Assembly (NCBI RefSeq): GCF_000303155.1
Contig: NC_018719.1
Span: forward strand, 806,001 to 870,000
Length of the DNA: 64,000 nt
DNA from: Candidatus Nitrososphaera gargensis Ga9.2
Lineage (GTDB): Archaea; Thermoproteota; Nitrososphaeria; Nitrososphaerales; Nitrososphaeraceae
Reading direction: 5' to 3'
A program made the translations under genes and the position numbers. Of the stretch, positions 43,330 through 52,065 are shown piece by piece; the first letter of the stretch is position 1; each line of letters opens with the position of its first letter. The notes beneath the pieces were generated by a model that did no database searches, had not been told where the DNA came from, and worked only from the letters and a program-made list of their open reading frames with translations.

Positions 43330-43754
43330 GTGACGACATTTACCGTGAAATAATCCTTGACCACTACCGCAACCCGAGGAACAAGGGCAAGCTGCCAGAC
43401 GCCGATGTGAGCATACATGACAGCAACCCGCTATGCGGCGACGAGATCGACATACACCTCAAGGTGGACGGGGACAGGATCAAAGATATCAGGTTCGAGG
43501 GCAGGGGCTGCGCCATCAGCCAGGCAAGCGCCTCAATGCTTACAGAGATGGTGCAAGGCAAGCCATTGACGTCCGTCAAGGACCTGAGCAAGGACGACAT
43601 TCTGGAAAATATTGGCCTCATGAACTTGGGGCCGGCCAGAATCAAGTGCGCTCTCTTATCGCTCAAGGTGCTAAAGCTTGGCATGGTAAAGTACTACGCG
43701 GACAGGGACCCTGCTTCTGCCAAAAAGCTGCAGGAAGACTCAAAGGGTCTGTAA
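43326..43754 (+). CDS. sufU: Fe-S scaffold/sulfur-transfer protein SufU (IscU-like)
   Basis: A 142-residue SufU. The three conserved Cys are in NPLCGDEIDI, GRGCAISQASASM and ARIKCALLSLKVL, with Asp in CGD. In SufU a zinc site held by these ligands accepts the persulfide from SufS. The start is TTG at 43326, overlapping the sufS stop by 4 bp. IscU and SufU cannot be fully separated by eye; the linkage to sufS and the GRGCAIS motif favour SufU. Confidence 0.9.
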   Translation: MSDDIYREIILDHYRNPRNKGKLPDADVSIHDSNPLCGDEIDIHLKVDGDRIKDIRFEGRGCAISQASASMLTEMVQGKPLTSVKDLSKDDILENIGLMNLGPARIKCALLSLKVLKLGMVKYYADRDPASAKKLQEDSKGL

Positions 43755-44084
43755 ATGCCCAAGGTAAGCAGCCACGATATCCGCAAGATAATATTTGACA
43801 ATTTCAATGACGCCGATACCAGATTCTCAAACGACGAAATACTTGGGTATCTGAACCAGATTGACAAGTACAAGCAACTGGATGATGTGCTTGACTTTGA
43901 GGACGTGCTCTTGGAAATGGAAAAGTCCGGCATGCTAAGGCCGATAGCCCAGAACTTTAATACGCGATACTACCGGCTGTGGAACACGCTTGAGCTGGCC
44001 ACCTGCAAGGCGTGCAGCTCCTCTACGTATTTTGCGCCAAACGAGGAAGGAAAGGCCTGCCCCCAGTGCGGCGCCAACATGTAG
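43755..44084 (+). CDS. Zinc-ribbon protein at the end of the suf operon
   Basis: A 109-residue protein starting directly after the sufU stop, so it belongs to the operon. Residues 1-75 look like a winged-helix-type domain (FSNDEILGYLNQIDKYKQLDDVLDFEDVLLEMEKSGMLRPI, read in parts) and the C-terminal part is a zinc ribbon (CKACSSSTYF...CPQCGAN). No named family recognised. The layout suggests a DNA- or RNA-binding regulator, perhaps sensing cluster status through the Cys residues; that is inference. Confidence 0.65.
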   Translation: MPKVSSHDIRKIIFDNFNDADTRFSNDEILGYLNQIDKYKQLDDVLDFEDVLLEMEKSGMLRPIAQNFNTRYYRLWNTLELATCKACSSSTYFAPNEEGKACPQCGANM

Positions 44085-44231
44085 TACTAGCGGGCTTTGT
44101 GTAAAAAGTAATAACTCATAAAAACAAAGTCATGCAATCAAACAGCTATCCAAGCATGGATTGTTGATTTTTTAAACAAAGCCGTACTAGGGAAAACAAT
44201 TAAACACCATCAGGCACGCTCTTTTCATTAC

Positions 44232-44966
44232 TTGTCTGCTGCCGCCACTGCTGCTACAAGGCCTCCTTGGATGATAAGGGCGCGCTCGATGCACTTTGTC
44301 GCGCTCATAGCCGCGTTTGTAGCGTTCAGCACGCTGGTTGCCTCTGGCGTGACTCTTGGAGCCGACGATGCGGCAAGCCGCTACTTTAAGTCGATTCATG
44401 GCAACGCCGGCCTCGACGCGGTAATGATAGTGATCACGTCGATGGGTGACGTCACCACGCTCTTTATCTTTGGGATCATAATCACGATAATCAGGCGCAC
44501 TAGGAAGGCCGGCATGGTCTTCCTGATAGCGCTCATTGTCATTGTCGTCCTTGTGATGTATATCAAACCGCTGGTAGGAAGGGAGATCCCGCCATACACA
44601 TTCGAGCCGGCGCTAGAGTTGCCTTCTAACTTCAGCCTGGAAAATGACAGCCTCGCACCGTTTGCAGCTGGCTTTTCGTACCCATCAGGGCATGCTGCGC
44701 GCGCAACCGCACTTGCCTTTATCGTGGGCTATGCGATCTATAACAAGTCAAGAAAAGCAGGCTATGCCATATGGGCATTTCCAATCATTATTGGCATCAC
44801 CCGCCTTTACGTCATGCAGCACTACCCTACTGACATCATTGGAGGGTTCCTGTTTGGAGGTATGGTGTCGGTGGTGCTTGCAAGCGCGATGAAGCTTGAG
44901 CAGCCGTTCTTCATGTCTAGGATAAAGGGCAAAGAAGACCAGCCTCCACAGGGCGAACCGCAATAA
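44232..44966 (+). CDS. PAP2 family membrane phosphatase
   Basis: A 244-residue membrane protein with about six helices. The phosphatase motifs are KPLVGREIPP (KxxxRP-like), FSYPSGHAARA (PSGH) and TRLYVMQHYPTDIIGG (SRxxxxxHxxxD), with both catalytic His present. It dephosphorylates a lipid phosphate such as phosphatidate or polyprenyl diphosphate at the outer face. The N-terminal start is not certain (the region before MIRARSMHF at about 44271 is Ala/Thr/Pro-rich). Stand-alone gene. Confidence 0.88.
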   Translation: MSAAATAATRPPWMIRARSMHFVALIAAFVAFSTLVASGVTLGADDAASRYFKSIHGNAGLDAVMIVITSMGDVTTLFIFGIIITIIRRTRKAGMVFLIALIVIVVLVMYIKPLVGREIPPYTFEPALELPSNFSLENDSLAPFAAGFSYPSGHAARATALAFIVGYAIYNKSRKAGYAIWAFPIIIGITRLYVMQHYPTDIIGGFLFGGMVSVVLASAMKLEQPFFMSRIKGKEDQPPQGEPQ

Positions 44967-45045
44967 TGTAATTGCCATATGCGCGCGTAGACGTTTTTAA
45001 TACACAATATTCATGCGATTCAGCTTCCATGTTTTGCATCTTTAA

Positions 45046-46406
45046 TTGAAGAAGACTGGAAAGGCAAGACCTCTACTGCCAGTCATCATTCTCATCATTA
45101 TTATCAATGCCATTTTGCTCCTGACATTGCTTGGCAGCAATCCCGCGTACGCAAAGATACTTCCTTCGAATCACCCTGATATCGAGGTCTCTGCCAGAAT
45201 GGTTCCTGAGGAGATAGAGCTTGAAGAAGATGGAAGTGTTGACACGGAATGGGACTAAATCACAGAGAAAACATTTGCAGATATAGCAAGAGATCTAGGA
45301 AAGATCGGTGTGGCATACGATCTGGTGGCAATACCGACAATCCATGACTTTTTCGAGCGGCACAAATCAGAGATGGCAGACAAATATGTCGATACACTGT
45401 TTGTTATATACCGGCCCCATAATAATGAGATATTCTTCTCAATCTGGTACAGCTTGCCCCTATACAAAACAATGAATGCCACTGTCATGCCAGATAGATA
45501 CACACTAACATCATTGGATGAAATATCTTTCAAGATTCCGATCCTAAAACAATTCCCTGAATTGAATGATGAAAACTACCAGCCTTGGATCGACTTTAAC
45601 ATTCTGCAATACAATTTTTGTTGCCGGCCGCGTCTGTAAGGGTTGCATACCTGTCTGATAGGATGCAGCAACTGTATCTCGAAAAGATCCTAAAGATGAT
45701 GCAACTCTCGATCTGCCAAAGAACCCATTATACTTGGGGACATAACGGCAGTAATGTTTGAAGAAATGGTCAGAATTTTACAGCGGCAAGATACTTGAAT
45801 ATGATGCTGGAGCAACGCGACTTGTGCAGCTGAGATTATTCGGCAGCAACCTCAAGCCAAACGAGCCGATCCCCTACTTCAAGCCCGTTAACCCGACTGT
45901 CAAGATCTACTTTACAGTGCATATACTTTTGAAAAGGATGTAAACGCATGGCTTGAATACCTGTCTGGTGGAATGCAGATTTTGCTCTACCCGGTAAATG
46001 TGGCTTCACAAAATATGCCGATGGGACAGAAGATCCGACGAAAACCCTGGCCCGCGTGGATTACGAGTATATTCTCAGTAAGGATTGATCTTCCTGGGAT
46101 ATACAAGATCCTGATCAGGCGCCTGAGGAGGACGTGGCTACAGCGTGGATAAGTGCACATGCTGAATTCAACGCCAGCAGCAACAACATTCAGACAGATT
46201 CCGAACCTACCGCTGAGCAGCTGCAAGAAACTTGGCATTTCAGAGGATCAATGCTATGACGCCGTGACGATACTTAAGGAGGAAGAAGACAACAAACCAA
46301 AAAAGTGGTATCGCAGGATTCAACAACCGACCAATTTGTAGTAGTAGGAATAGGGACTGCCATAGCGGCCGGCATAGTGCTTGCAATGTTGAAAAAACAC
46401 AGATAG
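45046..46406 (+). pseudogene. Decayed exported, membrane-anchored protein
   Basis: Pieces in several frames suggest one gene of about 450 codons. It starts with a signal peptide (PLLPVIILIIIINAILLLTLL, quoted in part) at 45046; a TAA at 45256-45258 interrupts the frame, which then continues ITEKTFADIARDLGKIGVAYDL to 45639. More pieces follow in other frames (EYDAGATRLVQLRLFGSNLKPNEP; CGFTKYADGTEDPTKTLARVDYEYIL; AEFNASSNNIQTDSEP, each shortened). The end at 46406 is a hydrophobic anchor VVVGIGTAIAAGIVLAML with a basic tail. Many lesions mean old decay. Family not recognised. Confidence 0.65.
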
Positions 46407-46465
46407 ATATAGAGGAGCATTTCAGTGGAAATCTTTAATTCTGGTTGGTAGGTAATACCATTTGG

Positions 46466-46816
46466 ATGGAAGAAGCGTCAGCCGCCTTGCTGATGAGCAT
46501 CGCCGGAACAGAATGGATCATAATAATACTGCTGGGCCTGGTCCTGCTCTTTGGCACCAAAAAGCTTCCCCAGTTCTCTCGCAGCATGGGCAAGGCCATG
46601 GGCGAATTTGAAAAGGCAAGGATCATGTTCAAGCGAGAGATGGAAGAAGCAGCGGACCCTCTTAGGAGCGTCAGCAGGATACCCAAGATAACTGGCCCCG
46701 TCGCAACCGAAAGGGAAAAGCTTGAAACAATAGCCAATTCTCTTGGTATAGGGGGGTACGCCGGCATGACCGACGAGCAGCTCCGCACGCTCATATCAAA
46801 AAGGATAGCAAGCTAG
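46466..46816 (+). CDS. tatA: Twin-arginine translocase subunit TatA
   Basis: A 116-residue TatA/E-type protein. The short N-terminal membrane helix WIIIILLGLVLLFGTKKLPQFSRSMGKAMGEFEKA (in parts) has the family's FGxxKLP hinge and amphipathic helix. It forms the pore for export of folded, twin-arginine proteins. The C-terminal 60 residues are charged and longer than in bacterial TatA, and end in a helix like a small winged-helix-type fold (DEQLRTLISKRIA). Start ATG 46466 is favoured over TTG 46445. tatC is not in the window. Confidence 0.88.
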   Translation: MEEASAALLMSIAGTEWIIIILLGLVLLFGTKKLPQFSRSMGKAMGEFEKARIMFKREMEEAADPLRSVSRIPKITGPVATEREKLETIANSLGIGGYAGMTDEQLRTLISKRIAS

Positions 46817-46876
46817 CTGACTTGTTGCCATTGCCCTTCTCCCTCTATAAAAGGCAAAACCTGCTCATGACGCAGG

Positions 46877-46886
46877 GATATATACT
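46877..46886 (+). promoter_or_regulatory. TATA-like box upstream of gdhA
   Basis: GATATATACT at 46877-46886 lies about 52-62 bp before the gdh ATG. A second AT-rich site (ACTTATAAC at 46907-46915) is closer (24-32 bp). Either could be the TATA box; the nearer fits a leaderless transcript and the farther a short leader. Confidence 0.4.
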
Positions 46887-46938
46887 TGCTGCAGTTTGCA
46901 CACAAAACTTATAACATTAACTTTTCCAGAACAATGGC

Positions 46939-48213
46939 ATGCTAGATACGGCTAAAAGCTCTGCGGGCTCTATAAACCCGTTTGAGGTTGCTCTAAAGCA
47001 GCTTGATGAAGCTGCAAAGCTGATAAAACTAGACAAGGGTTTGCATCAGGTTTTAGCAAACCCAAAGCGCGTTCTTACGGTTTCGTTGCCAGTCAAGATG
47101 GACAATGGCGAGATCCGCGTCTTCACTGGATTTCGCTCGCAGCATAATGATGCCCGCGGCCCATACAAGGGAGGCATACGCTACCACCCGCAGGTCACAG
47201 TCGATGAGGTCAAGGCTCTGTCGATGTGGATGACTTGGAAGTGTGCGGTGGCAGACATCCCCTACGGCGGAGGCAAAGGTGGCATAATCTGCAACCCCAA
47301 AGAGATGTCGACTAGCGAGCTGGAGCGCTTGACAAGACGCTACGCTTATGCAATCGCCGACATCATTGGTCCGCATACTGACATCCCTGCGCCGGACGTC
47401 TACACAGGCGGCAAGGAGATGGCTTGGATAATGGACACCTACTCTGCCCTCAAGGGTAACTATGTGCAGCCCGAAGTCATTACTGGCAAGCCGATCGCAA
47501 TAGGAGGCTCGCTTGGCAGAAACGAAGCGACAGGGCGCGGCCTTGCGTTTACAGTAAGGGAAGCGGCAAAAAAACTAAAGATAAACATGAAGTCTGCCAC
47601 TGTTGCAGTACAGGGCTTTGGCAACGCCGGCCAGTTTGCGTCGCAACTGGTGGAAGAGCAAGGTGCCACAGTCATAGCGGCGTCCGACTCGAAAGGCGGC
47701 GTCTACAACAAGGCTGGGATGAAGGTTGAAGCGCTGCGCAAGCACAAGGAAAAGACCGGCTCGGTGGTAGGGTTCCCCGGCGCCAAGTCAATAAGCAACG
47801 AAGAGTTGCTCGAAACTGACTGCACTATATTAATACCTGCTGCACTTGAAAACCAGATAACCGCAAAGAACGCCGGCAAGATAAAGGCAAAACTTGTCGC
47901 AGAAGCGGCCAATGGCCCCACGACCCCAGAAGCAGACGACATACTCTACAAGAACAAGGTTCTGACGATCCCTGATATCCTTGCAAACGGAGGCGGCGTA
48001 ACTGTATCGTATTTTGAGTGGCTGCAAAACCTGCGCAGAGAGTACTGGTCGGAGGCCGAGGTCAACGAAAGGCTCGACCGGAACATCACCAAGTCGTTCC
48101 TCGATACCTACACGACATCGGAAAAGTATGGCGTCAACATGCGCAAGGCAAGCACCGTCCTTGCGGTGAACAGAGTAGTCGAAGCAATCCAGCTAAGAGG
48201 ACTATGGCCATAA
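46939..48213 (+). CDS. gdhA: Glutamate dehydrogenase
   Basis: A 424-residue Glu/Leu/Phe/Val dehydrogenase. The substrate-binding Lys and region are in GPYKGGIRYHPQV and MTWKCAVADIPYGGGKGGI; the catalytic Asp is in DIPAPDVYTG. The NAD(P)-binding Rossmann motif is VQGFGNAGQFASQL. It converts 2-oxoglutarate and ammonia to glutamate and back, and is likely the main ammonia assimilation route of an ammonia oxidiser. The acidic start of the nucleotide-binding fold (AASDSKG) slightly favours NADP use. Strong, stand-alone gene with a terminator behind it. Confidence 0.95.
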   Translation: MLDTAKSSAGSINPFEVALKQLDEAAKLIKLDKGLHQVLANPKRVLTVSLPVKMDNGEIRVFTGFRSQHNDARGPYKGGIRYHPQVTVDEVKALSMWMTWKCAVADIPYGGGKGGIICNPKEMSTSELERLTRRYAYAIADIIGPHTDIPAPDVYTGGKEMAWIMDTYSALKGNYVQPEVITGKPIAIGGSLGRNEATGRGLAFTVREAAKKLKINMKSATVAVQGFGNAGQFASQLVEEQGATVIAASDSKGGVYNKAGMKVEALRKHKEKTGSVVGFPGAKSISNEELLETDCTILIPAALENQITAKNAGKIKAKLVAEAANGPTTPEADDILYKNKVLTIPDILANGGGVTVSYFEWLQNLRREYWSEAEVNERLDRNITKSFLDTYTTSEKYGVNMRKASTVLAVNRVVEAIQLRGLWP

Positions 48214-48246
48214 GCAGGCCATCTTCTTTTTTCTTGTTTTTCTTCT
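48204..48246 (+). terminator. Terminator after gdhA
   Basis: ATGGCC (48204-48209) and GGCCAT (48217-48222) pair as a 6-bp stem with a 7-nt loop that includes the gdhA stop codon, followed by a T-rich tract from 48223 to about 48246. Both the hairpin and T-tract would favour transcription end in archaea. Confidence 0.6.
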
Positions 48247-48310
48247 CTTCTAAAAAGCATCCGCTACCTATATAATGAAAATTGAGAGAAAAGAGGAAAA
48301 AGGTTTTTGT

Positions 48311-48664
48311 TTACTCTGTGCTGAACGAGTGTCCGCACGAGCAGCTCTTGGTCACATTGGGATTGTTGATCTTGAAGCCAGAACCCATCAGGCTCTCGAT
48401 GTAGTCGATGTTTGCGCCCTTCAGGTACCTCTGGCTGTAGCTGTCAAGCAACAGCTTGACGCCATTCTGCTCGATGACCTTGTCGTCCTCATCCGGCTTT
48501 TCCTCAAACCCCATGCCGTAGGACAGTCCTGCGCATCCTCCGCCTGAAACATATACTCTCAGGTAGAGGCCAGAGTTGCCCTCCTGCTTCATGAACTCGG
48601 CGACCTTCTCGGCAGCCTTGGGGGTTATCGTTATCGTTTGTTGCTGAACGCTTTCCATTAGCAT
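48311..48664 (-). CDS. A-type Fe-S carrier protein (IscA/ErpA-like)
   Basis: A 117-residue A-type carrier. The three conserved Cys are in YVSGGGCAGLSYG and CSCGHSF at the C-terminus. It delivers [2Fe-2S] or [4Fe-4S] clusters from SufBCD to apo-proteins. Met1 or Met3 could be the start. It is on the strand opposite to gdhA, about 4 kb from the suf operon and separately transcribed, 38 bp after the FKBP gene on the same strand, so the two might share a transcript. Confidence 0.92.
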   Translation of the reverse strand: MLMESVQQQTITITPKAAEKVAEFMKQEGNSGLYLRVYVSGGGCAGLSYGMGFEEKPDEDDKVIEQNGVKLLLDSYSQRYLKGANIDYIESLMGSGFKINNPNVTKSCSCGHSFSTE

Positions 48665-48702
48665 ATTTTTGCTCCTTTTAACATAATAAACTTTTGCCCC
48701 TT

Positions 48703-49458
48703 TTACTTCTTGGCTTCAGGGGTAGTAGTAGCCTCTGCCTTCGGCTGCTCCTTCTTTTGCTCGGCAGGAGCAGGCGCAGAGTAGTAGCTCTCTATGAACT
48801 TGATGTTCTTGACAGAGGGCACGAACTTGAAGATGTCATTTGCAATCGCGCGCTTGATCACCTGCAAGCCTTCTGCCAAAAATGCCTCCTCTGGAAGCTC
48901 GATGTCCAAGTTGGGCGCGGACAGGTTGATCTTGACTTTGCTGTCTTCAAGGCCCGTTCTCCTTCTTACGAGCGCACTCACCTTTTCACTGTCGCTTTCC
49001 AGCTTTTTCATGATGTTGACATCATACAACAGAGTCTTGCCGGCGAACCTGTGGTTAAAGTCGACCTGTATCCTACCGGAGCCGACGTAGCGAACAATTC
49101 CTGTCCTGTCGTCGACCTCGATGACGTCTCCGACGCCTACTTCGTCAGCCTTGTCGCCCAGCTTGCGCTGCGGGATCATCCTCACCTTGTTAGGATCGCG
49201 CTCACCAAAGCCCTTGTCTGGCGTGACTTCGACGCTGAGCTTATCGCCCACGTTTGCCTTTGCAAGCGCTTCATCAAGCCCCTTCAGGACCCAGCTTTCT
49301 CCGACAGAGACCAGCCGCGGCTCGTACTTGCGCGTCGGGTCGTAAAGCTCTGCTGTCTTTTTCGCGTCTTCTTCACGCGTAGTCTCGAAAACTTCGTTAG
49401 TATCTTTAACTCTAGCAGTATAATCTACCAATACGAGAGAACCCTTTTCCAAAGGCAT
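48703..49458 (-). CDS. FKBP-type peptidyl-prolyl cis-trans isomerase (SlyD-like)
   Basis: A 251-residue archaeal long-type FKBP. The start KGSLVLVDYTARVKDTNEVFETT and the loop RLVSVGESWVLKGLDEAL match the FKBP core; FNHRFAGKTLLYDVNI closes it, and the insert between them is the flap/IF chaperone domain (about 85-130). The C-terminal 90 residues form an extra domain ending in a Pro/Ala/Glu-rich tail. It speeds prolyl isomerisation and assists folding in the cytoplasm. Confidence 0.92.
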   Translation of the reverse strand: MPLEKGSLVLVDYTARVKDTNEVFETTREEDAKKTAELYDPTRKYEPRLVSVGESWVLKGLDEALAKANVGDKLSVEVTPDKGFGERDPNKVRMIPQRKLGDKADEVGVGDVIEVDDRTGIVRYVGSGRIQVDFNHRFAGKTLLYDVNIMKKLESDSEKVSALVRRRTGLEDSKVKINLSAPNLDIELPEEAFLAEGLQVIKRAIANDIFKFVPSVKNIKFIESYYSAPAPAEQKKEQPKAEATTTPEAKK

Positions 49459-49520
49459 AGAAATCGGCTTCTGTTTTACCTTATATTAATCTTCAAAAAA
49501 TGATGAGGAGAGGCTTGCTT

Positions 49521-50666
49521 TCAGCCAAGCGCCTTTAGCTTGTCCATCGCCACCGACGTAGCTTCTGGATTTGTCTTGACTCCAAGCATGTTCATCGCAG
49601 ACGCTATCGACGATATCGTCCTCATGACGTGATAGCGACCGACCTCGCCCATTGAGCCCACCCTGAACACCTTGCCCTTCAGGTCGCCAAAGCCGCCGGC
49701 GATCAGCACCTTGAACTCGCTTGACAGTAGCCCGCGGAACTTTTTATCGTCCATTCCCGGCAGGTAGTTGACCGCGATGATCATGTTGCTCCTTGCGTCA
49801 GGCTTTGCAAACGGAGTCAGCCCAAGCGCGCTCAAGCCAGCGTAGAACGCATCAGCGCATATCCTGTGGCGCCTTATCCTGTTCTCCATACCTTCTTCAA
49901 GCACCATATCAAGCGCCTCTCTGAACGCATAGTACAGAGGCAGGGCAGGAGTGAAAGGAGTTTCAAAGTGCTCCTCGTAGTACTTGAAGTAGCGCTTCAA
50001 ATTGAGGTACTGCGTTGGAGGCGGGTTCTCCTGCATGTACTTTTTCGCCCGCTTGCTCACAGACACTGGTGACACGCCCGGCGGCGCCGCAAGGGCCTTT
50101 TGCGACGCAGTGACGCAAATGTCGACATTCCACTTGTCGACTGGCAGCTCGTCGCCGCCAAGTATCGAAACGGCATCGGCAATGAAATATGCGCCCTTCC
50201 TTGACGCAAGCTGTCCCAGCTTGTCCATATACCTGATGGTGGTGCCGGTGGATGTTTCGTTGTATACTGCATAAAGCGCCTTGATGTCCTTGTTCTTGTC
50301 AAACGCCTCCTCAAACTTGTCGTACGGCGGGTTCTCGCCCGGCGGCGCGTTTATCCTGATAGCCTGGCCGCCCCAGCTGTCGATCAGGTCAGCAAGCCTC
50401 GTGCTGAACTCGCCGTTCACCGGAATCACGGCCTTGTCGCCTTTCTTGATCAGGTTAACAACGGACGCCTCGACAGCACCGGTGCCAGAAGTGGTAAGCA
50501 GCACAATGTCGTTTGAAGTTTGGAAGACTTTTTGCGTCTTTTCAACTATTGACTTGTATAACGTCCTGAAATCATCGCTCCTGTGGTTTATCACAGGCGC
50601 AAGCATTGCGTTCATGACCCTGTTGGGCACATTCGTTGGACCGGGGAGCATTACGAGGTATTCCAT
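49521..50666 (-). CDS. Class V aminotransferase (serine-glyoxylate/alanine-glyoxylate type)
   Basis: About 381 residues. The start LVMLPGPTNVPNRVMNAM is the family's substrate-binding GPT loop. The PLP Lys is in CVTASQKALAAPPGVS, the PLP-binding part TTSGTGAVEASVVNL, and VYNETSTGTT contributes phosphate contacts. It would use serine or alanine to aminate glyoxylate or pyruvate. I start at MEYLVMLPGP (50666) since the preceding 11 residues have no match and precede the family's usual N-terminus. Confidence 0.92.
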   Translation of the reverse strand: MEYLVMLPGPTNVPNRVMNAMLAPVINHRSDDFRTLYKSIVEKTQKVFQTSNDIVLLTTSGTGAVEASVVNLIKKGDKAVIPVNGEFSTRLADLIDSWGGQAIRINAPPGENPPYDKFEEAFDKNKDIKALYAVYNETSTGTTIRYMDKLGQLASRKGAYFIADAVSILGGDELPVDKWNVDICVTASQKALAAPPGVSPVSVSKRAKKYMQENPPPTQYLNLKRYFKYYEEHFETPFTPALPLYYAFREALDMVLEEGMENRIRRHRICADAFYAGLSALGLTPFAKPDARSNMIIAVNYLPGMDDKKFRGLLSSEFKVLIAGGFGDLKGKVFRVGSMGEVGRYHVMRTISSIASAMNMLGVKTNPEATSVAMDKLKALG

Positions 50667-50966
50667 GATAATCTCGAGAGAAGCGGGCGACCCCGCCATA
50701 TTTAAATTAATTTACAATAGAAATGCCCATAGGCCTTCTTTAAAAAAGAGCTTTTGTTTGAGTTTCTAAATAAGTAATATGGTATGATGTTTCTAAACAA
50801 CAAATAGCCAACGCCTTCAACTTTAGGAGATCAAAAGAAGAAGACTTGTTTCAAAATTCCCTTCATAGGTGCAATTCTACTTTATAGATCTCGGCCAGTG
50901 AAAGATCTGAAGCATCGCGTAAATAGTCAATTATCGATAATGCTGCACTTCGATGTGGCCTAAAAT

Positions 50967-51824
50967 ATGGGAATGAAAATAGAAAAAAAGAATGTTGTCC
51001 TTCTGATAACTACTACCTTATTGCTATTGCCTCTACTGCTATTCTTACCTTTATCGCCTATTGAGGTTCTTGCTGCAGTAGTAATAAACGGGACGCCTAG
51101 AGGCGAAACGATAAACGGGACACCTGAACCTGACACCATCAAAGGATTCGGGGGTGATGACATTATCTATGGGTACGATGGCAATGACATGATTTCAGCA
51201 GGAGCAGGAAATGACAGAGTTTATGGCGGTAATGGCAACGATAGGATATATGGATACAAAGGAAACGATGTTCTAAGCGGGGATAAGGGTAACGATTTCA
51301 TTAAGGATTCCTACGGTGACAACAAGGCATATGCTGGTCCCGGTGACGACAGGATCGAGTTCGTTCACGTAGACAAGTTCGGCGGCTGTTCAGGTGAATC
51401 AGCATACGGCGGAAGTGGTAACGACTACGTAAGAATTGCATTAGGAGGGGGAGATTGTAATATGGACGTGCATCTCGGAATTGGTGACGATATCGTAATT
51501 TGTGAACTTGGTAATTGCTACACAAGAGGCGGCCTTGGCAACGATAAGATCTATCTGAATGATGGTACAGAGACTGCAAGTACGGCTGCATTAGGCGGAG
51601 ATGGAAACGACTACCTGTATGGCAATGGCATACATAGTCTCTATGGCGAGGAAGGTGACGATACCCTAGAATATGGGCCAATGCGAGGAGGCCCCGGAGC
51701 AGACCACTTCATATGCAATGTTGAAGGCTCGGAAGTATTTGACTACAATCCAGACGAAGGAGATACATTTGAAGGCAAATACTGCGTAGATATAGATGGT
51801 AATCCGCTTGTAAGACCATCATAG
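50967..51824 (+). CDS. Exported RTX-repeat (calcium-binding) protein
   Basis: A 285-residue protein with a signal peptide (residues 1-36, with a long hydrophobic Leu-rich run). Residues 40-270 contain at least eight GGxGxDx-type nonapeptides: FGGDDIIYGYDGNDMISAGAGNDRVYGGNGNDRIYG (in parts), YGGSGNDYV, LGIGDDIV, RGGLGNDKI, LGGDGNDYL, EEGDDTLEYG and RGGPGADHF. Such repeats coil into calcium-binding beta-rolls outside the cell. Typical RTX toxins carry a longer body and a secretion signal at the C-terminus; neither is seen. Likely role is adhesion or surface structure, which is inference. Confidence 0.85.
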   Translation: MGMKIEKKNVVLLITTTLLLLPLLLFLPLSPIEVLAAVVINGTPRGETINGTPEPDTIKGFGGDDIIYGYDGNDMISAGAGNDRVYGGNGNDRIYGYKGNDVLSGDKGNDFIKDSYGDNKAYAGPGDDRIEFVHVDKFGGCSGESAYGGSGNDYVRIALGGGDCNMDVHLGIGDDIVICELGNCYTRGGLGNDKIYLNDGTETASTAALGGDGNDYLYGNGIHSLYGEEGDDTLEYGPMRGGPGADHFICNVEGSEVFDYNPDEGDTFEGKYCVDIDGNPLVRPS

Positions 51825-52027
51825 TATCCGGCACTGTTTCAAAACTCATTTTTATCATAGAAGACGCAGAAGCGAAAACTGTGCCACATTTACCGATAAG
51901 AAAGGCTAACCTTGTAAAGTGCATATGTGGCTATGTATGACGCAAACGGGATGCGGTATGGAGGGATAGATATATGCCCCTTGGCTGATGTAGATGCCAC
52001 TTTAGACAAGGCTAATGCCCGCATAAC

Positions 52028-52039
52028 GTTTTATAAAAC
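52028..52039 (+). promoter_or_regulatory. Palindromic TATA element before the Xaa-Pro peptidase gene
   Basis: GTTTTATAAAAC is a perfect 12-bp palindrome placed 26-37 bp before ATG 52066, the expected distance for a leaderless transcript. It favours ATG 52066 over the in-frame GTG at 52051, which would be only 11 bp behind the TATA box. Confidence 0.5.
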
Positions 52040-52065
52040 TGGCAAATGCAGTGTTATTATTACCA

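Noticed and set aside
48694-49503. 269-codon frame antisense to the FKBP gene
   Set aside because: It mirrors a clear FKBP gene; residue mix is that of a reverse read.
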